A stretch of 64,000 nt of DNA, taken from Halomonas sp. 'Soap Lake #6' (GTDB lineage: Bacteria > Pseudomonadota > Gammaproteobacteria > Pseudomonadales > Halomonadaceae). Every line of letters begins with the position of its first letter. Position 1 is the stretch's first letter. The stretch spans positions 310,001-374,000 of the forward strand of contig NZ_CP020469.1 in the NCBI RefSeq assembly GCF_003031405.1, read 5' to 3'. The translations under genes were made by a program, and so were the position numbers. The notes beneath the pieces were generated by a model. The model did no database searches. It was not told where the DNA came from and saw only the letters and a list, made by a program, of their open reading frames with translations. Shown piece after piece: positions 1 to 20,500 of the stretch.

Positions 1-2240
1 ATTACGAGGTGATGCAAGGGGCGATCGGGCTCTTCGACAAGGTGCTGCCGGTGCTGGTTGAAGGTGTCGCTGATAGCGACTTCTCTAGCTGGATCACCCG
101 TTTATCAGAGCAGTTAGAGGCGCATACCCAAGCCCAAGAGTATTGGTCAATTGATTCGCTGCCTGATAAGCGCCACCTCGCAGCGGGATTTGCATTTTCA
201 GAGGGAGTGGATGAATTAAATACGGCCGGTTTTCAGTGGCGCTTGCGAGAATTGCCTGGGCCATCGGCAGAATTTGAACTTGCCTTGCAGATTGGCCGCA
301 GTGAGAGCGGCGCAGTGGCGACTCTCTACACCGACCCATCATGCTATAGCCGAGCGGCGGCCGAGTGTCTGCTGAATCAGTACCAGACGCTGCTACAGGC
401 GGGCCTAGCCGACCCCGCGCAAAAGCTATTTTCGGTGCCGCTTATCTCCCCTGAGCAACAGCAGGGATTACTGACGATTGAAGACAATGTGCTCGATGTG
501 GGCGAGCGTAGCGTAGCTACTCATATCACTACATGGGCGGAATCGACGCCGGATGCCGTTGCCATTGAGGAGCATGGCCGTACGCTGAGTTACGCCCAAC
601 TAGAAGCCCGCGTTAATAATATCGCTCGGTGGTTGGATGGTCAGAGCGTTAAGCCTGGAGATTACGTAGCGCTCAACCTGCCCCGTTCCACCGATTTGGT
701 CGTGCTGCTATTGGCAGTATGGCGTGTAGGCGCAGCCTACCTGCCGCTCGACCCTGAGTGGCCCGTAGGCCGTAAACGGCGAGTGCTAGAGGATGCCCAG
801 CCCGCGCTAGTGGTGAGCGCTGAAAACATCGAGGTAGAACCCGCAGCACTGGCCCTTCCCGGCATCCGCAGTGTAGGGCTGCCGCAAGAAGTGGAAGAAG
901 CGAATAGCGCATTGTCGTTTCCGCAGCAGGGGCTCGGCGACGTGGCCTATATTCTCTACACCTCTGGCTCCACGGGCACTCCAAAAGGTGTGGTGATTGA
1001 GCATGGTCAACTGCTCAATTACGTAGCCGGTGCCACAAAGGTCATGGGGCTATCGGTATGCCAGCGTTGGGCATTAACCGGGTCGCTGGCCACCGACCTG
1101 GGAAATACGGCGCTGTTCGGTGCCTTGTTTAATGGTGCTCGCCTGGTGATCGCCGCACCTGACGATATGCAGGATGGCGATCACTTTGCGCACTTTATGT
1201 CGGCGGCCGATATCGATGCGCTCAAAATAGTGCCGTCTCACCTGGAAGCCCTGCTTGAGTGCGAAGCTCCCCGGTTGCCGAAAACACTGATTTTAGGCGG
1301 CGAGGCAGCTTCACCTACCTTACTTTCGAGCATTGCGCGGATCTCGCCCAAGTGCCAACTATACAACCACTATGGCCCTACAGAAGCCACGGTGGGCGTT
1401 ATGGTGCACCCGGTATCGCTGTCGCAGGATATGGCAGGCCCGTTGCCGCTAACCCAGCTGCTACCGAACTGCCGCTACCGAGTGCTTGACGATAACTTGC
1501 ACGCGACCCCCACCGGTGCCGTGGGTGAGCTGTATCTGGGCGGCGCCCAACTGGCGCGTGGTTATCTCAATAGCGATGCTTCCGCGTTTGTCGAAGATCC
1601 CTTTATTCCCGGTGAACGGCTCTATCGCACCGGCGATCTGGCGTGCGTGCTACCCGAGGGGGGCGTACGCCTTATTGGGCGAGCTGACGATCAGATCAAA
1701 CTGCGCGGCTTTCGTATTGAACCAACAGAAATCGAAAGCGTATTGCAAGCACAGCCAGGGGTTAAGCAGAGCCTGGTTCGCCTGATGGGTAGGGGGGCTG
1801 ATACCCATGAACTCGTAGCGTTTTTGATCGAAGACTCCAAGGCGATGTCTGCTGAGGGCCAGGTCCAGCTTCGCGAGCAACTGGCTGTGCTACTGCCTGA
1901 ACCCATGCGTCCTTCTCGTTTTATCTCTGTTGAGCATTTCCCCCGCCTAGGTAACGGCAAGGTAGACACCTCCGCGCTGGAAGCCTTGGCCCAAAAAACC
2001 GCGGAAAGAAAAACCTTGGTGAAGCCCCGGGATGCCGTGGAAGCCAACCTGTGCCAAGCCATGGCTGAGCTGCTTGGTCGCGATGAGGTAGGCATTGATG
2101 ACGACTTCTTCGAGCTGGGTGGGCACTCCTTGCTGGTGATCAAACTGGTGGCCCGCATCCGTAAGCAGTTCGGGATAGAGATAGCCCCCGGCGTGGTATT
2201 CGATCATCCCACTGCTGCTGAGCTGGGTGCTGCTCTACGC
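1..2240 (+). repeat. Near-identical 2.2-kb direct repeat, copy A (Asp module)
   Basis: It pairs with 12216-14455 at a constant offset of 12215 bp. No difference is seen up to about 926. Scattered substitutions then lie in the A domain to ~1510, followed by near-identity to the end of the carrier domain. The repeat probably continues to the left of the window. Confidence 0.95.
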
Positions 2241-2294
2241 GAGAGTTGTGCTGAGGCCAACACGATCGGGCTAGCTGAGCTTGATACTAACTGA
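1..2294 (+). CDS. NRPS-1, stand-alone Asp module (C-like/A/T), 5' end outside the window
   Basis: The reading frame is open at the left edge, so this is the C-terminal ~760 residues of an NRPS protein. In order it shows the tail of a condensation-like domain, an adenylation domain (about nt 530-1990; [11 protein letters not shown] core, YRTGDL, final NGKVD lysine) and a carrier domain with GGHSL (Ser codon 2127-2129). The specificity residues read D-L-T-K-I-G-H-V-G-K, close to the known aspartate code DLTKVGHIGK, so Asp is the predicted substrate. It is nearly identical to NRPS-3 (offset 12215 bp) up to the end of the carrier domain, after which the two C-terminal tails are unrelated. By analogy with NRPS-3 the missing N-terminus is probably a degenerate condensation-like domain. 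The next gene begins 1-58 bp downstream, depending on which start is used, so the two are probably co-transcribed. Confidence 0.9.
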   Translation, partial: YEVMQGAIGLFDKVLPVLVEGVADSDFSSWITRLSEQLEAHTQAQEYWSIDSLPDKRHLAAGFAFSEGVDELNTAGFQWRLRELPGPSAEFELALQIGRSESGAVATLYTDPSCYSRAAAECLLNQYQTLLQAGLADPAQKLFSVPLISPEQQQGLLTIEDNVLDVGERSVATHITTWAESTPDAVAIEEHGRTLSYAQLEARVNNIARWLDGQSVKPGDYVALNLPRSTDLVVLLLAVWRVGAAYLPLDPEWPVGRKRRVLEDAQPALVVSAENIEVEPAALALPGIRSVGLPQEVEEANSALSFPQQGLGDVAYILYTSGSTGTPKGVVIEHGQLLNYVAGATKVMGLSVCQRWALTGSLATDLGNTALFGALFNGARLVIAAPDDMQDGDHFAHFMSAADIDALKIVPSHLEALLECEAPRLPKTLILGGEAASPTLLSSIARISPKCQLYNHYGPTEATVGVMVHPVSLSQDMAGPLPLTQLLPNCRYRVLDDNLHATPTGAVGELYLGGAQLARGYLNSDASAFVEDPFIPGERLYRTGDLACVLPEGGVRLIGRADDQIKLRGFRIEPTEIESVLQAQPGVKQSLVRLMGRGADTHELVAFLIEDSKAMSAEGQVQLREQLAVLLPEPMRPSRFISVEHFPRLGNGKVDTSALEALAQKTAERKTLVKPRDAVEANLCQAMAELLGRDEVGIDDDFFELGGHSLLVIKLVARIRKQFGIEIAPGVVFDHPTAAELGAALRESCAEANTIGLAELDTN

Positions 2295-2352
2295 GATGCC
2301 AAGTTTGCCTAGTAACAACATTCGGAATGCGGTTAAGGACGAGGATTTAGCG

Positions 2353-11295
<8,943 letters not shown>

Positions 11296-11320
11296 CGTCA
11301 CGGGGTTTGGGAGTCAATAA

Positions 11321-14300
11321 ATGAATGCGATAACGGAACAGCAGAGCCTTGCCCATTGGCCGCTTAGCCCTGAACAGCGCGCGGTGTTGGTGGCGGTGGA
11401 AGCTAATGAAAATGATACCCAGCAGGCAGCATCGGCGCAGACTAATGTCATGGTGGTCGATATCCAAGGTACGCTTGATAGCTCGCGGTTGGAGCGCGTA
11501 CTGAGCGACCTTAGGCAACAGCATGAAGCCCTATCTACGGCTTTGAAGAGCGTGGCCGGGTACCGCGGGCTGCGTCACCAAGCACTTGAAGACCTGCCTG
11601 CCATCGAGTGGCGGCATGAAGATTTACGCGGCAGCGATGACAAGAAAGCGCTGCTCAACGACTTTCTTAATAACTATCGCGAGTCACTAAAGCGTCGGCC
11701 CCTTGCCCTAGAAGCCGGTGAACTGCTGCGTCCAGCGCTGCTGCAAACGGGTGAAACAACCTGGGTATTAGTACTTGCTGTTTCGGCGTTGGTGGCGGAT
11801 CGCGGCAGTCTACAGTCGCTGTTCTCGGCGTTGGCGGATGCTTATGATCAGAGCGGAGGAGCCGATGAGGAGTCTGCACTGCAATATTCCCAGTTCATCG
11901 AGTGGCGTGCTTCTCTCGAAAGTGACGATGACGCTGAAGAAGGGCGTGAGTATTGGCAAAGGCACCAGCAGCATGCCGAGCAGGCAGGCTCATGCCGTTT
12001 ACCTGCAAGGCAAGCGAGCCGCCATGACGTGCGGGTAGAGCATGAATATGTGGCTTTGCAGCTCGAATCAAACTTAGTGGCGTGTATCGATAGCCTAGCA
12101 GATGAGCTTCAAGTATCCGCAGAGGGAGTGCTGCAGGCGGCTTGGTGGGCGCTACTCGCCAGGATTAGCGGCAGTGAGAGTGTGCTAGGTGGTTGGCAAC
12201 ACGACTGCCGCCAGGATTACGAGGTGATGCAAGGGGCGATCGGGCTCTTCGACAAGGTGCTGCCGGTGCTGGTTGAAGGTGTCGCTGATAGCGACTTCTC
12301 TAGCTGGATCACCCGTTTATCAGAGCAGTTAGAGGCGCATACCCAAGCCCAAGAGTATTGGTCAATTGATTCGCTGCCTGATAAGCGCCACCTCGCAGCG
12401 GGATTTGCATTTTCAGAGGGAGTGGATGAATTAAATACGGCCGGTTTTCAGTGGCGCTTGCGAGAATTGCCTGGGCCATCGGCAGAATTTGAACTTGCCT
12501 TGCAGATTGGCCGCAGTGAGAGCGGCGCAGTGGCGACTCTCTACACCGACCCATCATGCTATAGCCGAGCGGCGGCCGAGTGTCTGCTGAATCAGTACCA
12601 GACGCTGCTACAGGCGGGCCTAGCCGACCCCGCGCAAAAGCTATTTTCGGTGCCGCTTATCTCCCCTGAGCAACAGCAGGGATTACTGACGATTGAAGAC
12701 AATGTGCTCGATGTGGGCGAGCGTAGCGTAGCTACTCATATCACTACATGGGCGGAATCGACGCCGGATGCCGTTGCCATTGAGGAGCATGGCCGTACGC
12801 TGAGTTACGCCCAACTAGAAGCCCGCGTTAATAATATCGCTCGGTGGTTGGATGGTCAGAGCGTTAAGCCTGGAGATTACGTAGCGCTCAACCTGCCCCG
12901 TTCCACCGATTTGGTCGTGCTGCTATTGGCAGTATGGCGTGTAGGCGCAGCCTACCTGCCGCTCGACCCTGAGTGGCCCGTAGGCCGTAAACGGCGAGTG
13001 CTAGAGGATGCCCAGCCCGCGCTAGTGGTGAGCGCTGAAAACATCGAGGTAGAACCCGCAGCACTGGCCCTTCCCGGCATCCGCAGTGTAGGGCTGCCGC
13101 AAGAAGTGGAAGAAGCGAATAGCGCATTGTCGTTTCCGCAGCAGAGGCTCGGCGATGTGGCCTATATTCTCTACACCTCTGGCTCCACAGGCACCCCAAA
13201 AGGTGTTGTGATTGAGCATGGTCAACTGCTCAATTACGTAGCCGGTGCCACAAAGGCCATGGGCCTATCGGTATGCCAGCGTTGGGCATTAACCGGGTCG
13301 CTGGCCACCGACCTGGGCAATACAGCGCTGTTCGGTGCCTTGTTCAATGGTGCTCGCCTGGTGATCGCCGCACCTGACGATATGCAGGATGGCGATCACT
13401 TTGCGCGCTTTATGTCGGCAGCCGATATCGATGCGCTCAAAATAGTGCCGTCTCACCTGGAAGCCCTGCTTGAGTGCGAAGCTCCCCGGTTGCCGAAAAC
13501 ACTGATTCTAGGCGGCGAGGCAGCTTCACCTGCCTTACTTTCGAGCATTGCGCGGCTCTCGCCAGAGTGCCAACTATACAACCACTATGGCCCTACAGAA
13601 GCCACGGTGGGCGTTATGGTGCACCCGGTATCGCTGTCGCAGGATATGGCAGGCCCGTTGCCGCTAACCCAGCTACTACCGAACTGCCGCTACCGAGTGC
13701 TTGACGATAACTTGAACGCGACCCTCACCGGTGCCGTGGGTGAGCTGTATCTGGGCGGCGCCCAACTGGCGCGTGGTTATCTCAATAGCGATGCTTCCGC
13801 GTTTGTCGAAGATCCCTTTATTCCTGGTGAACGGCTCTATCGCACTGGCGATCTGGCGTGCGTGCTACCCGAGGGGGGCGTACGCCTTATTGGGCGAGCT
13901 GACGATCAGATCAAACTGCGCGGCTTTCGTATTGAACCAACAGAAATCGAAAGCGTATTGCAAGCACAGCCAGGGGTTAAGCAGAGCCTGGTTCGCCTGA
14001 TGGGTAGGGGAGCTGATACCCATGAACTCGTAGCGTTTTTGATCGAAGACTCCAAGGCGATGTCTGCTGAGGGCCAGGTCCAGCTTCGCGAGCAACTGGC
14101 TGTGCTACTGCCTGAACCCATGCGTCCTTCTCGTTTTATCTCTGTTGAGCATTTCCCCCGCCTAGGTAACGGCAAGGTAGACACCTCCGCGCTGGAAGCC
14201 TTGGCCCAAAAAACCGCGGAAAGAAAAACCTTGGTGAAGCCCCGGGATGCCGTGGAAGCCAACCTGTGCCAAGCCATGGCTGAGCTGCTTGGTCGCGATG

Positions 14301-14509
14301 AGGTAGGCATTGATGACGACTTCTTCGAGCTGGGTGGGCACTCCTTGCTGGTGATCAAGCTGGTGGCCCGCATCCGTAAGCAGTTCGGCATCGAGATAGC
14401 CCCCGGCGTGGTATTTGATCATCCCACTGTCGCCGAGCTGGGTGCCGCTCTACGCGAGAGTGAATACGGAATGCAGGAAGAGGCACATCCTTCCTTGTCA
14501 ATCGAATAG
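11321..14509 (+). CDS. NRPS-3, stand-alone Asp module with degenerate C ('interface'-like) domain
   Basis: A 1062-residue protein. Residues ~10-455 look like a condensation domain, but the catalytic HHxxxDG is replaced by SALVADR (residues 155-161), so it should not condense. Such inactive C-like domains are described as 'interface' domains that recruit beta-hydroxylases in siderophore synthetases, and this fits the TauD domain at the end of NRPS-2. Next come an A domain (~480-960) with code D-L-T-K-I-G-H-V-G-K (Asp) and a carrier domain with GGHSL (Ser ~1008). Predicted role: load Asp, present it for beta-hydroxylation, then accept the peptide from the last C domain of NRPS-2. A GGGAG Shine-Dalgarno lies 7 nt before the ATG, and the gene follows NRPS-2 by 25 bp. 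There is no thioesterase. The hydroxylase partnership is inference from architecture. Confidence 0.92.
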   Translation: MNAITEQQSLAHWPLSPEQRAVLVAVEANENDTQQAASAQTNVMVVDIQGTLDSSRLERVLSDLRQQHEALSTALKSVAGYRGLRHQALEDLPAIEWRHEDLRGSDDKKALLNDFLNNYRESLKRRPLALEAGELLRPALLQTGETTWVLVLAVSALVADRGSLQSLFSALADAYDQSGGADEESALQYSQFIEWRASLESDDDAEEGREYWQRHQQHAEQAGSCRLPARQASRHDVRVEHEYVALQLESNLVACIDSLADELQVSAEGVLQAAWWALLARISGSESVLGGWQHDCRQDYEVMQGAIGLFDKVLPVLVEGVADSDFSSWITRLSEQLEAHTQAQEYWSIDSLPDKRHLAAGFAFSEGVDELNTAGFQWRLRELPGPSAEFELALQIGRSESGAVATLYTDPSCYSRAAAECLLNQYQTLLQAGLADPAQKLFSVPLISPEQQQGLLTIEDNVLDVGERSVATHITTWAESTPDAVAIEEHGRTLSYAQLEARVNNIARWLDGQSVKPGDYVALNLPRSTDLVVLLLAVWRVGAAYLPLDPEWPVGRKRRVLEDAQPALVVSAENIEVEPAALALPGIRSVGLPQEVEEANSALSFPQQRLGDVAYILYTSGSTGTPKGVVIEHGQLLNYVAGATKAMGLSVCQRWALTGSLATDLGNTALFGALFNGARLVIAAPDDMQDGDHFARFMSAADIDALKIVPSHLEALLECEAPRLPKTLILGGEAASPALLSSIARLSPECQLYNHYGPTEATVGVMVHPVSLSQDMAGPLPLTQLLPNCRYRVLDDNLNATLTGAVGELYLGGAQLARGYLNSDASAFVEDPFIPGERLYRTGDLACVLPEGGVRLIGRADDQIKLRGFRIEPTEIESVLQAQPGVKQSLVRLMGRGADTHELVAFLIEDSKAMSAEGQVQLREQLAVLLPEPMRPSRFISVEHFPRLGNGKVDTSALEALAQKTAERKTLVKPRDAVEANLCQAMAELLGRDEVGIDDDFFELGGHSLLVIKLVARIRKQFGIEIAPGVVFDHPTVAELGAALRESEYGMQEEAHPSLSIE
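12216..14455 (+). repeat. Near-identical 2.2-kb direct repeat, copy B (Asp module)
   Basis: The partner of 1-2240. Sequence identity ends abruptly after the carrier domain, where the C-terminal tails of the two proteins differ completely. Confidence 0.95.
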
Positions 14510-14533
14510 CAGCCTCTAGTTAAGGATTCAGCA

Positions 14534-17500
14534 ATGAATGGTATGAGTCAGGAATCTCTAGCCGCTAATCAGAGTGGATGGTATCAAGAGAGTATCGAAG
14601 CGAGCACCCAGGTAGGAGAGTACATTCCCCTCTCTTTCTCTCAGCATCAGTTATGGCTACTGCAGAATATGGAGCCAGGGTTGAGTGCCTATAACCTACC
14701 TCGGGTCTTTCGTCTGAAGGGGAGCGTGAATCCTGAGGCACTGGAGCGAGCTTTTCAGGCCGTCATTGCACGGCATGCCGTGCTGCGTACCCGTTTCGTC
14801 GAACGAGACGGGGAACCGATGCAAGTGGTTGCACCTGATGTGAAGTTCGCACTTCAGTGCGAGGATTTATCGGTGCTTACGCCATCTGAACGAGAACACC
14901 GGCTGACTGCATCCCTCAGTGAGGTCACAGGTCATGTTTTTGACCTTACCGTATCACCGGCATTGGTGGCGAAATGGATAAAAGTGGGTGAGCAAGAGCA
15001 AGTGCTGGCGGTGTGTATGCACCACATCGTTTCCGATGCGTGGTCAAACCCTATTCTCGCCAAGGATTTGGCAACAGCTTACCGCTTGGCAGCGGCATCC
15101 CAGGAAGAGGTTTTTCTACCAAAACTGAATATCCAATATACAGACTATGCAGCCTGGCAACGCGAGAGATATGAGAGTGGTGAGTTTGAGAAAAGTTTAG
15201 CGTATTGGAATAGTTATCTGGGTGACCAAGTACCAGACATCGAGCTACCCACTGACTATAAGCGCCCTGGGGTGCAGAAGTTTTCAGGTGCCCGTTCTTC
15301 TATAGCTCTGCCTGCTGACCTTGCTGATGCGTTGCGACAACTCTGTCGGAAAGAAAAGTGTACGCCCTTCATGATCCTATTAGCGGCATGGCAAGTTCTA
15401 CTGGCGCGCTACAGCGATCAGATGGAGTTCGCTGTTGGTGTACCACATGCTGGCCGACCTTTCGATGAGCTGCAAGACCTGATGGGCTACTTTGTTTCGA
15501 CCCAAGTCTTTCGTGCCAACTTAACACCTGCTATGACGCTTCGCGACATCGTACAGCAGGTTAGGAAAGATGCACTCGGGTTGATGAATCATGCGGACCT
15601 GCCTCTAGAGATTCTATTGGAATCTCGTAGTGAGCAGCGCGATCCGTCGCGCAATCCATTGTTCCAGGTTATGTTTGGCGTTCAGATGTCTAGCGATGTC
15701 GAGCAACTGGAGTTTGATGGCGCCATCGCTGAGTCGATGAGGGCAGAAAATGGCACGACTAAATTTGAGCTTTCCCTCAATTGTGTGATTGGAAAAGAGC
15801 GCGTTCAATGCGATCTGGAGTATCGTACCGATCTCTTCGAGCAGGGGACTGCCGAAAAGCTGCTTGAACGCTATCGCCAAGTATTAACGACGCTCTGCCA
15901 TAATTACAATAGTCGCCTAGGAGAGCTTGATATTCTCGGGGCCAGTGAGAGACGAGAGTTGGCTGAGTGGGGGGATAACTCTCCGCTCTTCACAGGAACT
16001 GGTGCGGTCCAGCACCTGATCGAACAGCAGGCTACGGAAAACCCAGAGGCTGCGGCGCTAGTATTTGAAGACCAGCATCTCAGCTACGCCGAACTTAACG
16101 CCCACGCCAATCGGTTGGCGCACTATCTAATCGATCTGGGCGTGCGCCCCGAAACCCGAGTGGGCATCGCCATGGAGCGCTCCATTGATATGGTGGTGGG
16201 GCTACTGGCGATTCTCAAGGCGGGTGGCGCCTATGTGCCGTTGGATCCAGAGTATCCCTCGGAGCGGCTGGCCTTCATCGCCGAAGATAGTGGCATCGAG
16301 TTGCTGCTGACTCAGCACCACTTACTCGAGTCATTGCCGGTAGCTGATGGCCTAAGCGTTGTTGAGTTGGACTGTCTGGATGTGGCACATCACGCTTCTA
16401 CCAATCCAGCGGTGGCGTTGCACGGCGAGCACCTCGCCTATGTGATTTACACCTCAGGTTCCACTGGGCGGCCTAAGGGCGCGGCCATCCGCCATGATGC
16501 CTTGACCAACTGCATGGTCTGGATGCAAGAGACCTACCAGCTCACCGATACCGATGCCGTACTGCACAAGGCGCCGTTCGGGTTCGACGTTTCTGTATGG
16601 GAAATTTTCTGGCCGCTCAGTGTCGGGGCGCGTTTGGTGATCGCCCAACCAGGCGACCATCGGGATCCAGAGCGTATCATTGAGCTGATCCAGCGGCACG
16701 GAGTTACCACGCTCAATTTTGTGCCCTCAATGCTCAAGGCCTTCCTGGCCTATCCTGATGTTAAGGCCAAGACGCGGCTCAAGCATATTATGTGCGGCGG
16801 CGAGGCTGTTCCAGCCACGTTACAGCAAGATGTGGCTGAATGTCTTGATGGTGCCAACCTACATGATCTCTATGGCCCCACCGAAACTACGATTCATGTC
16901 ACTCATTGGTGGTGCCGTGATGATGCTCACCGCCAGATCCCCATTGGGCGACCCATTAGCGGTACCCGCACCTACGTCTTGGATGGTGCACTTAACTTGG
17001 TACCACAGGGTGTCTCTGGAGAACTATGCCTGGGCGGGATAAGCCTAGCCCGTGGATATCTCAATCGCAGCGACTTAACGGCGGAGCGCTTTATCGCCGA
17101 TCCGTTCAACGAGGGGGAACGCCTCTACCGCACCGGTGACCTAGTGCGTTGGAGGGAGGATGGCCAGCTTGAGTACCTGGGCCGCCTCGATCACCAGGTG
17201 AAGATTCGCGGCCTGCGAATTGAACTTGGCGAAATCGAAGCCGAACTACTTTCTCAACCGGCAGTTCGCGAAGCGGTGGTGGTAGCTCAAGAAGGCTCCA
17301 GTGGTTCGAGGCTGGTGGCTTATGTGGTACCCCAAGTCGACATGGAGCTCGACACCAGTAAATTACGCGAGCGACTGGGTCAACAGTTGCCAGATTATAT
17401 GGTGCCGGGAGTTGTGGTCACGCTCAATGGACTGCCGCTGAATGCCAACGGCAAGGTGGATCGCAAAGCCCTGCCCGAACCGGAGTTAGCCAGTGGCTCG

Positions 17501-20500
17501 TACTATGAGCCGCCTCAGGATGAAGTGGAAGAAGCGCTGGCGGAAATCTGGTCAGAAATAATTGGCGTCGAACGGGTGGGTCGACACGACAACTTCTTTG
17601 AGCTGGGGGGGCATTCGCTGTTGGCTCTGAAAGTGCTTGAGAAAATGCGGCATCGAGGGCTGACGGCGCAGGTGCGCACTTTGTTTCAATATCCAGAGTT
17701 GGTGGCTTTTGCTCAAGCGTTGACGCAAGCACCCGAGCAAGCTGAGATCACCATTCCACCCAACCTGGTTCCTCACGATTGTCGGGCTCTCCAGCCTGAT
17801 ATGCTGACACTGATCGGAATTAATGCTGAAGAGCTTCGTGAGATCGAAGCGGCAGTGCCCGGTGGGGCGAGTAATATTCAGGATATTTATCCGCTAGCTC
17901 CATTGCAGGAGGGAATTCTCTTCCACCACCGGCTGCAGGAAGAGGGCGATGCCTATGTGACTCCTCGCTTGCTGGGTTTTGATAGCAGGGAGAGTCTGGA
18001 AGCATTCATTACCGGTTTTAATAAGCTCATTGCCCGCCACGATATTTTACGTACCGCGGTGCTTTGGGAAGGGCTCCGCGAACCGGTGCAGGTAGTGTAT
18101 CGACATGCCATGCTGGATATCGAGTGGCCGACCGCGCCAGATGTGGCCACCGGCGGTGTGGCCGAATGGTTATACACTCAGGTGGATCCTGAACACCATC
18201 GCCTTGATGTGCGCCAAGCACCTATGATACGGGCGCTGGCTGCCCACGATGCTGAGCAGGAACGTTGGTTGCTACAGTTACCTAGCCACCATCTAGTCAT
18301 GGATCACACCACCCTTGAGCTACTGGTGGAAGAAATTTCCCTGATCCAGCAAGGTCGTGAGGACGAACTGCCCAAGCCGATTCCATTCCGCAACTTCGTG
18401 GCGCAGGCCCGGCTAGGGGTAAGCCTGGAGGATCACGAGGCTTTCTTCCGTGAGCAGTTGGGCGATATTGAAGAACCGACAGCGCCCTTTGGACTACTAG
18501 ACATTCGCAGCAATGGCAGCGATATCGAAGAAATGCGCGTTCCTTTGTCGGCGGAGCTAGCCCAGCAGGTGCGGCAACAGGCTCAGCGCCATGGTGTTAG
18601 CACGGCTAGCCTATTCCACCTAGCCTGGGCCTTGGTGCTCGGCAAGACAACTGGGCATGACGATGTGGTATTTGGCACTGTGCTGTTCGGGCGTATGCAG
18701 GGCATTGAAGGTGCTGAGCGGGCGTTGGGGATGTTTATTAATACGCTACCGGTGCGCATCAAACTGGGGGCTCAAGGTGTCGATACGTGCTTACGCCAAA
18801 CTCATGATGCCTTATCTGAGCTAATGCACCATGAGCATGCCAGTCTAGGGTTAGCGCAGCGCTGTAGTGGATTATCTGGTGGAACGCCGCTATTTACCAG
18901 TTTGCTAAATTATCGTTATACCGCACCTCAGCAAGAGGGAAGCACCGTTCATACTTGGGAAGGTATGGAGGTACTGGGGGGGCAAGAGCGTACCAACTAC
19001 CCGATCACGATGTCGGTGGACGATCTAGGTGACGGCTTCCAGTTGGTAGGGCAGGTGAGCCGTATTATCGGCGCTCAGCGGTTGTGCGGCTACCTGAGCA
19101 CAGCCATTGCAGGCATCGTAGAAAGTTTGCAAGCGGCGCCTCAGCAATCATTAAGTGAGATCAGCCTGCTCAGAATAGATGATCAGCAGCTGTTGAACGA
19201 ATGGGGAGATAATACGCAACAGTGTTTGGGTACTGCTCTAATCCATCACCTAATTGAACGCCAAGCTGCGGCAACCCCAGAAGCTACGGCGCTAGTACTT
19301 GAAGACCAGTCACTTAGCTACGCCGAACTCAACGCTCGTGCCAATCGCTTGGCTCACTACCTAATTGGCTTAGGCGTGCAACCCGAAGTTCGAGTGGGTA
19401 TCGCTGTTGAGCGCTCAGTTGAGATGGTAGTGGGGCTATTGGGTATTCTCAAAGCGGGTGGTGCTTACGTACCGCTGGATCCAGATTATCCGAGCGATCG
19501 ATTAGCTTATATGGTCGAAGATAGCGGCATTGAACTGCTGCTCACCCAGCAATATCTTCGCGAGTCGTTACCAGTAGCTTCAAGCCTGAGCGTCATTGAG
19601 CTGGATCAGTTGGATGTGGCGCATCATGCGTCAACCAACCCAGAGGTAGAACTGCACGGTGAACATCTCGCTTATGTGATTTACACCTCGGGCTCCACTG
19701 GGCGGCCTAAGGGTGCAGCCAACCGTCACCATGCACTGACCAATCGCCTGCAATGGATGCAAGACGCCTATGGCTTAACGGCCAACGATGCGGTGCTACA
19801 GAAAACGCCCTTCAGTTTTGATGTTTCCGTGTGGGAGTTCTTCTGGCCGCTGATGCAGGGGGGGCGGCTGGTGATGGCGCCACCAGGTGCTCACCGCGAG
19901 CCAGCCCAGCTGGTCGAATTGATCCGTACCCACGGGATCACCACGCTACATTTCGTACCTTCAATGTTGCAGGCCTTCCTGGCCCATGGCGAGGTAGAAG
20001 CCTGTACTAGTCTGACACGCATGGTGTGTAGCGGCGAAGCGCTACCGGCAGAGTTGCAGAACCAAGTGTTTGCCCGCTTGCCTCACACGGGGCTCTACAA
20101 CCTCTATGGCCCCACCGAAGCAGCTATCGACGTTACTCACTGGACTTGCCACGACGATGGGCGCAACCAGGTAGCGATCGGTCAACCGATCGCCGGTATC
20201 CGCACCTACGTACTAGATGGCGATCTTAACTTGGCGCCGCCCGGGGTCGCGGGTGAACTCTATCTTGGTGGCGTGGGCTTAGCACGGGGCTACTTGCACC
20301 GCCCTGACCTTACCGCAGAACGTTTTGTCGCTGATCCATTTGCGCAGGGCGAACGCCTCTACCGCACCGGCGACCTAGTGCGCTGGCGGGAGGATGGTCA
20401 GCTTGAATACCTGGGCCGTCTTGATCATCAAGTGAAGATTCGCGGCTTGCGTATTGAACTAGGCGAGATCGAAGCCAAGCTATTAGCTCTGCCGGAGGTT

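Noticed and set aside
673..984. Antisense ORFs conserved in both copies of the Asp module (also 12888-13199)
   Set aside because: They are conserved only because the underlying DNA is duplicated; they lie within the coding frame of the A domain and have no ribosome site or recognisable domain.
16010..17500. Plain threonine assignment for modules 1 and 4
   Set aside because: Only six of ten pocket positions agree with the threonine code, and it would leave the N-hydroxylase and acyltransferase without a partner A domain; kept only as an alternative.
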